From NCBI GenBank assembly GCA_050946255.1, contig JBMNUL010000161.1, positions 1 to 6,033 of the forward strand: DNA of 6,033 nucleotides, given 5' to 3'. Origin of the DNA: JBMNUL01 sp050946255. Its GTDB lineage: Bacteria; Actinomycetota; Coriobacteriia; Coriobacteriales; CADBOM01. This document shows positions 4,596-6,033 of this stretch, piece by piece. A program made the position numbers and the translations under genes. How positions within the stretch are numbered: the first letter of the stretch is position 1; every line of letters starts with the position of its first letter. The notes beneath the pieces are model-generated. The model was not told the DNA's origin, searched no databases, and worked only from the letters and a program-made list of their open reading frames with translations.

Positions 4596-5215
4596 ATTTC
4601 CGAATCAGACGAGCTGTTTGAAGCAGCCTGGCCCAACTCGCTCACTGGCGTACATTTCCCGGTGCGCACGTCGCAGACCATTGGAATCTCGTCCGATTCC
4701 CAGGCAAGCATCTCAGCAGGCGTCTGCTCACTTGGCAGCTCATCGCGCGGTTCGATGCCATCTGCTATGAGAACGTGCTGCTCATCTTTCCAGTCCATGA
4801 CTACCTCCTTGATGTTTCGTGTTCCGATTTCCTTTAACCATGTGCGCACGATGCGCGCTTCCCATGCTCCCGGCGTCGTCACTATCACCCGACCGTCCTT
4901 CGCAATCCAGCTGGGGATCTTCCCGAACACGGCATGCCATCTTTCTTTCTGGATTGCCACGTCGGGACGCCTCATGAGCACCACGTCGAACCTCTCTCCC
5001 GATTTTGGAACAAACCTTGCGGCGTCAGATGCAATGCACGTGGCCGCAGGCAGGCGTTTCGCCGTTTGCTCCATCGTCACGCCGTCCTGGTCAACGCAGG
5101 TGAGATGCACTCCGGCTTCAAGCAGCGACTCCCCTTCTTCGCAGGTGCTGCAACCCAGGTCGAGCACACGCAACCCACACCATGAGGGAATCAGCTCCAA
5201 CAGACGCGAGTTCAT
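4592..5215 (-). CDS. Class I SAM-dependent methyltransferase
   Basis: This 207 aa protein has the motifs of a Rossmann-fold methyltransferase in order: VLDLGCSTCEEG (17-28, motif I binding S-adenosylmethionine), the acidic end of strand 2 in CVDQD (40-44), SDAARF (63-68), FDVVLMRRPD (76-85, motif IV) and GRVIVTTPGAWEA (108-120). Motif I is unusual, with GCSTCEEG where GCGTG is common, adding an extra cysteine. The tail after about 150 is acidic and serine-rich with CDVRTGKC (181-188), a CX6C pair that could bind metal or form a disulfide. The substrate is not evident. The ATG at 5215 has GAGGG (5222-5226) 6 bases upstream; that site overlaps the marR stop and the gene gap is 9 bases, so it is co-transcribed with marR. 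The operon context suggests a role in detoxifying or sensing a small molecule. Confidence 0.88.
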   Translation of the reverse strand: MNSRLLELIPSWCGLRVLDLGCSTCEEGESLLEAGVHLTCVDQDGVTMEQTAKRLPAATCIASDAARFVPKSGERFDVVLMRRPDVAIQKERWHAVFGKIPSWIAKDGRVIVTTPGAWEARIVRTWLKEIGTRNIKEVVMDWKDEQHVLIADGIEPRDELPSEQTPAEMLAWESDEIPMVCDVRTGKCTPVSELGQAASNSSSDSEI

Positions 5216-5224
5216 TGTCGACCC

Positions 5225-5644
5225 TCAAGATCCCACGGAGTGCTTGCGCAACACCCGAATCAGCTGAGCCTTTTCATCGGAACTCCAGTCGGAAAGCTCA
5301 CCGGCAAGCGCCTTGTCGTTTTCCGCAATCACAGGTTTCACGACTGCACGGCCTTCTTCGGTAAGATTCAGAATCTTGCGCCTGGCGTCTCCTGGATCCT
5401 TTTCGGTGGAGACGTACCCGGCCTTCTCGAGGTTGCGAACGATGAGCGGGATGGTGCCGTCGCTGCTAAGCACTAGATCCTTCACCTTCCCCACCGGAAG
5501 GCTCCCCTTCGAGTAAAGAGCCTCCAAAACGCCGAATTGCGAAAGGGTCAGACCATGTGCGCGGCAGACGTCCGACGTCAAATGGTCCATGCGGTTCACC
5601 AACCGGTGAGCGTAGATGACCAGATAGCTGTCATCTCGTTTCAT
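5225..5644 (-). CDS. MarR-family transcriptional regulator
   Basis: The 139 aa product has the MarR plan: a dimerising helix (about 5-28), a winged helix-turn-helix at about 32-100 with LTLSQFGVLEAL (32-43), a recognition helix around SDGTIPLIVRNLEKAG (61-76), the wing with DPGDARRKI (83-91) and LTEEG (94-98), and C-terminal helices. I chose the ATG at 5644 because GGAGG (5650-5654) lies 5 bases upstream. ATG 5656 has a plausible GGAG and GTG 5683 a poor site, giving 4 or 13 more residues. A single cysteine, C27, sits in the N-terminal dimer region just before the DNA-binding domain, as in some thiol-sensing MarR proteins. It probably represses its own operon through the palindrome at 5719-5728 and the related site at 4553-4564. 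Neighbours suggest a redox or electrophile signal. Confidence 0.92.
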   Translation of the reverse strand: MKRDDSYLVIYAHRLVNRMDHLTSDVCRAHGLTLSQFGVLEALYSKGSLPVGKVKDLVLSSDGTIPLIVRNLEKAGYVSTEKDPGDARRKILNLTEEGRAVVKPVIAENDKALAGELSDWSSDEKAQLIRVLRKHSVGS

Positions 5645-5718
5645 GGTTGCCTCCATTTCTGTTGCTCCAAACGGTTTAGGCACTGCCGGCTTGCGCTGAG
5701 AACCGTAAGTAATTTATC

Positions 5719-5728
5719 TCTACATAGA
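5719..5728. promoter_or_regulatory. Probable MarR autoregulatory operator
   Basis: TCTA-CA-TAGA lies 3 bases downstream of the -10 element of marR, over the expected transcription start, where a bound repressor would block initiation. The same ten bases recur before the DsbA-like gene. Confidence 0.7.
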
Positions 5729-5731
5729 TGT

Positions 5732-5759
5732 ATTATAGACTCTGAAGCCGCTTTGTCAA
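5732..5759 (-). promoter_or_regulatory. Strong sigma70-type promoter of the marR operon
   Basis: On the minus strand, consensus -35 TTGACA (5754-5759) is followed after 16 bases by consensus -10 TATAAT (5732-5737). Transcription should begin near 5725, inside the operator, leaving a leader of about 80 bases before marR. Such a strong promoter overlapped by an operator is what one expects of a tightly repressed, inducible operon. Confidence 0.85.
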
Positions 5760-6033
5760 TCGACAGCGTATTAGTGGTTTGTCACTGAGCTAATGCTCTT
5801 TTGCGATGCTCTCGGCTGATGAACGCAACCCGGCAGCAGCACGCCCCTACCCGTTAGACTATCGCCTCGAAACCGCAATAGGTGGTTTCAAAAAATGCCC
5901 ACACTGTCAGGGATTTGGTTTTCGATTTTTTTGACCCCCAGCAAGCGAAAATTTCTTCATTATCACGTGTCAATTTCAATAGCAAATTGACGCGATCCCA
6001 ATATACGAATGCATGGGTTCAAATATAATGAAG
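5760..6033. other. Intergenic region without a convincing gene
   Basis: No long frame is supported. On the minus strand, short protein-like pieces appear (for example SREHRKRALAQ followed by a stop near 5787, and MKKFSLAGGQKNRKPNP starting at 5960), each broken by stops within a few codons. They may be relics of a gene or of a dispersed element. A small dyad GAAACC / GGTTTC lies around 5869-5890, and a larger one at 5966-5994. On the plus strand a TATAAT lies at 6024-6029 without a clear -35, so a rightward gene may start beyond the edge. Confidence 0.5.
5966..5994. repeat. 11-bp dyad CGTGTCAATTT / AAATTGACGCG
   Basis: Arms at 5966-5976 and 5984-5994 pair over 11 bases with one G-T wobble around a 7-base loop (CAATAGC). 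There is no T-run, so it is not a standard terminator. It could be an operator for a gene beyond the right edge or part of a repeated element. Confidence 0.55.

Noticed and set aside
5830..5885. tRNA-like phrase TAGTCTAACGGGTAGG on the minus strand
   Set aside because: It resembles a D-arm, but no acceptor stem, anticodon arm or T-arm can be folded around it.
5987..6029. Rightward promoter with TTGACG and TATAAT
   Set aside because: The two hexamers are 31 bases apart, and no acceptable partner lies at 16-18 bases for either.

Overview
The window has two halves of different character. Bases 1 to about 2520 are relatively AT-rich and hold small, mostly unrecognised genes, gene remnants and structured repeats. 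This is typical of an accessory island or decayed prophage. Bases 2590 to about 5760 are more GC-rich and hold one tidy leftward gene set with clear protein families. Spaced Shine-Dalgarno sequences, sigma70-type promoter elements and a GTG start show a bacterium. The MarR, methyltransferase, DsbA-like and Fic composition with intermediate GC would fit a gut Coriobacteriia (Eggerthellaceae-like) actinobacterium. That is a weak guess, because no taxonomic marker gene is present.

Layout, left to right. The 5' end of a secreted-protein gene (signal peptide visible) leaves the window at base 1 on the minus strand, behind about 330 bases of AT-rich upstream DNA. Four small minus-strand genes follow: 71 aa, 50 aa, 84 aa and 77 aa, each with its own ribosome binding site. 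Between the 84 aa and 77 aa genes lie a broken reading frame, a lone hairpin resembling a type I-E CRISPR repeat, and an intrinsic terminator for the 77 aa gene. On the plus strand, a truncated or frameshifted 3' remnant leads into a four-cysteine 61 aa protein gene. A doubtful 63 aa frame overlaps it and carries three roughly evenly spaced CRISPR-repeat-like hairpins.

The main system runs leftward from 5760 to 2590: a MarR regulator, a class I SAM-dependent methyltransferase, a DsbA/SpxH-like thioredoxin-fold protein with CSWC, and a Fic-domain protein with an intact HPFxxGNGRxGR motif. Gene gaps are 9, 93 and 10 bases. A near-consensus promoter precedes marR. The same palindrome, TCTACATAGA, lies exactly 3 bases past the -10 element of marR and 3 bases past a weaker -10 in the 93-base gap before the DsbA-like gene. 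This suggests MarR controls both itself and the DsbA-Fic half. The regulator has a single cysteine, the methyltransferase has a CX6C tail and the third gene is a thiol-type protein, so a thiol or electrophile stress response that releases a Fic enzyme is a reasonable hypothesis. The Fic protein appears to lack the auto-inhibitory glutamate.

The last 270 bases hold no convincing gene, but they contain an 11-bp dyad and protein-like fragments that may be a dispersed repeat.
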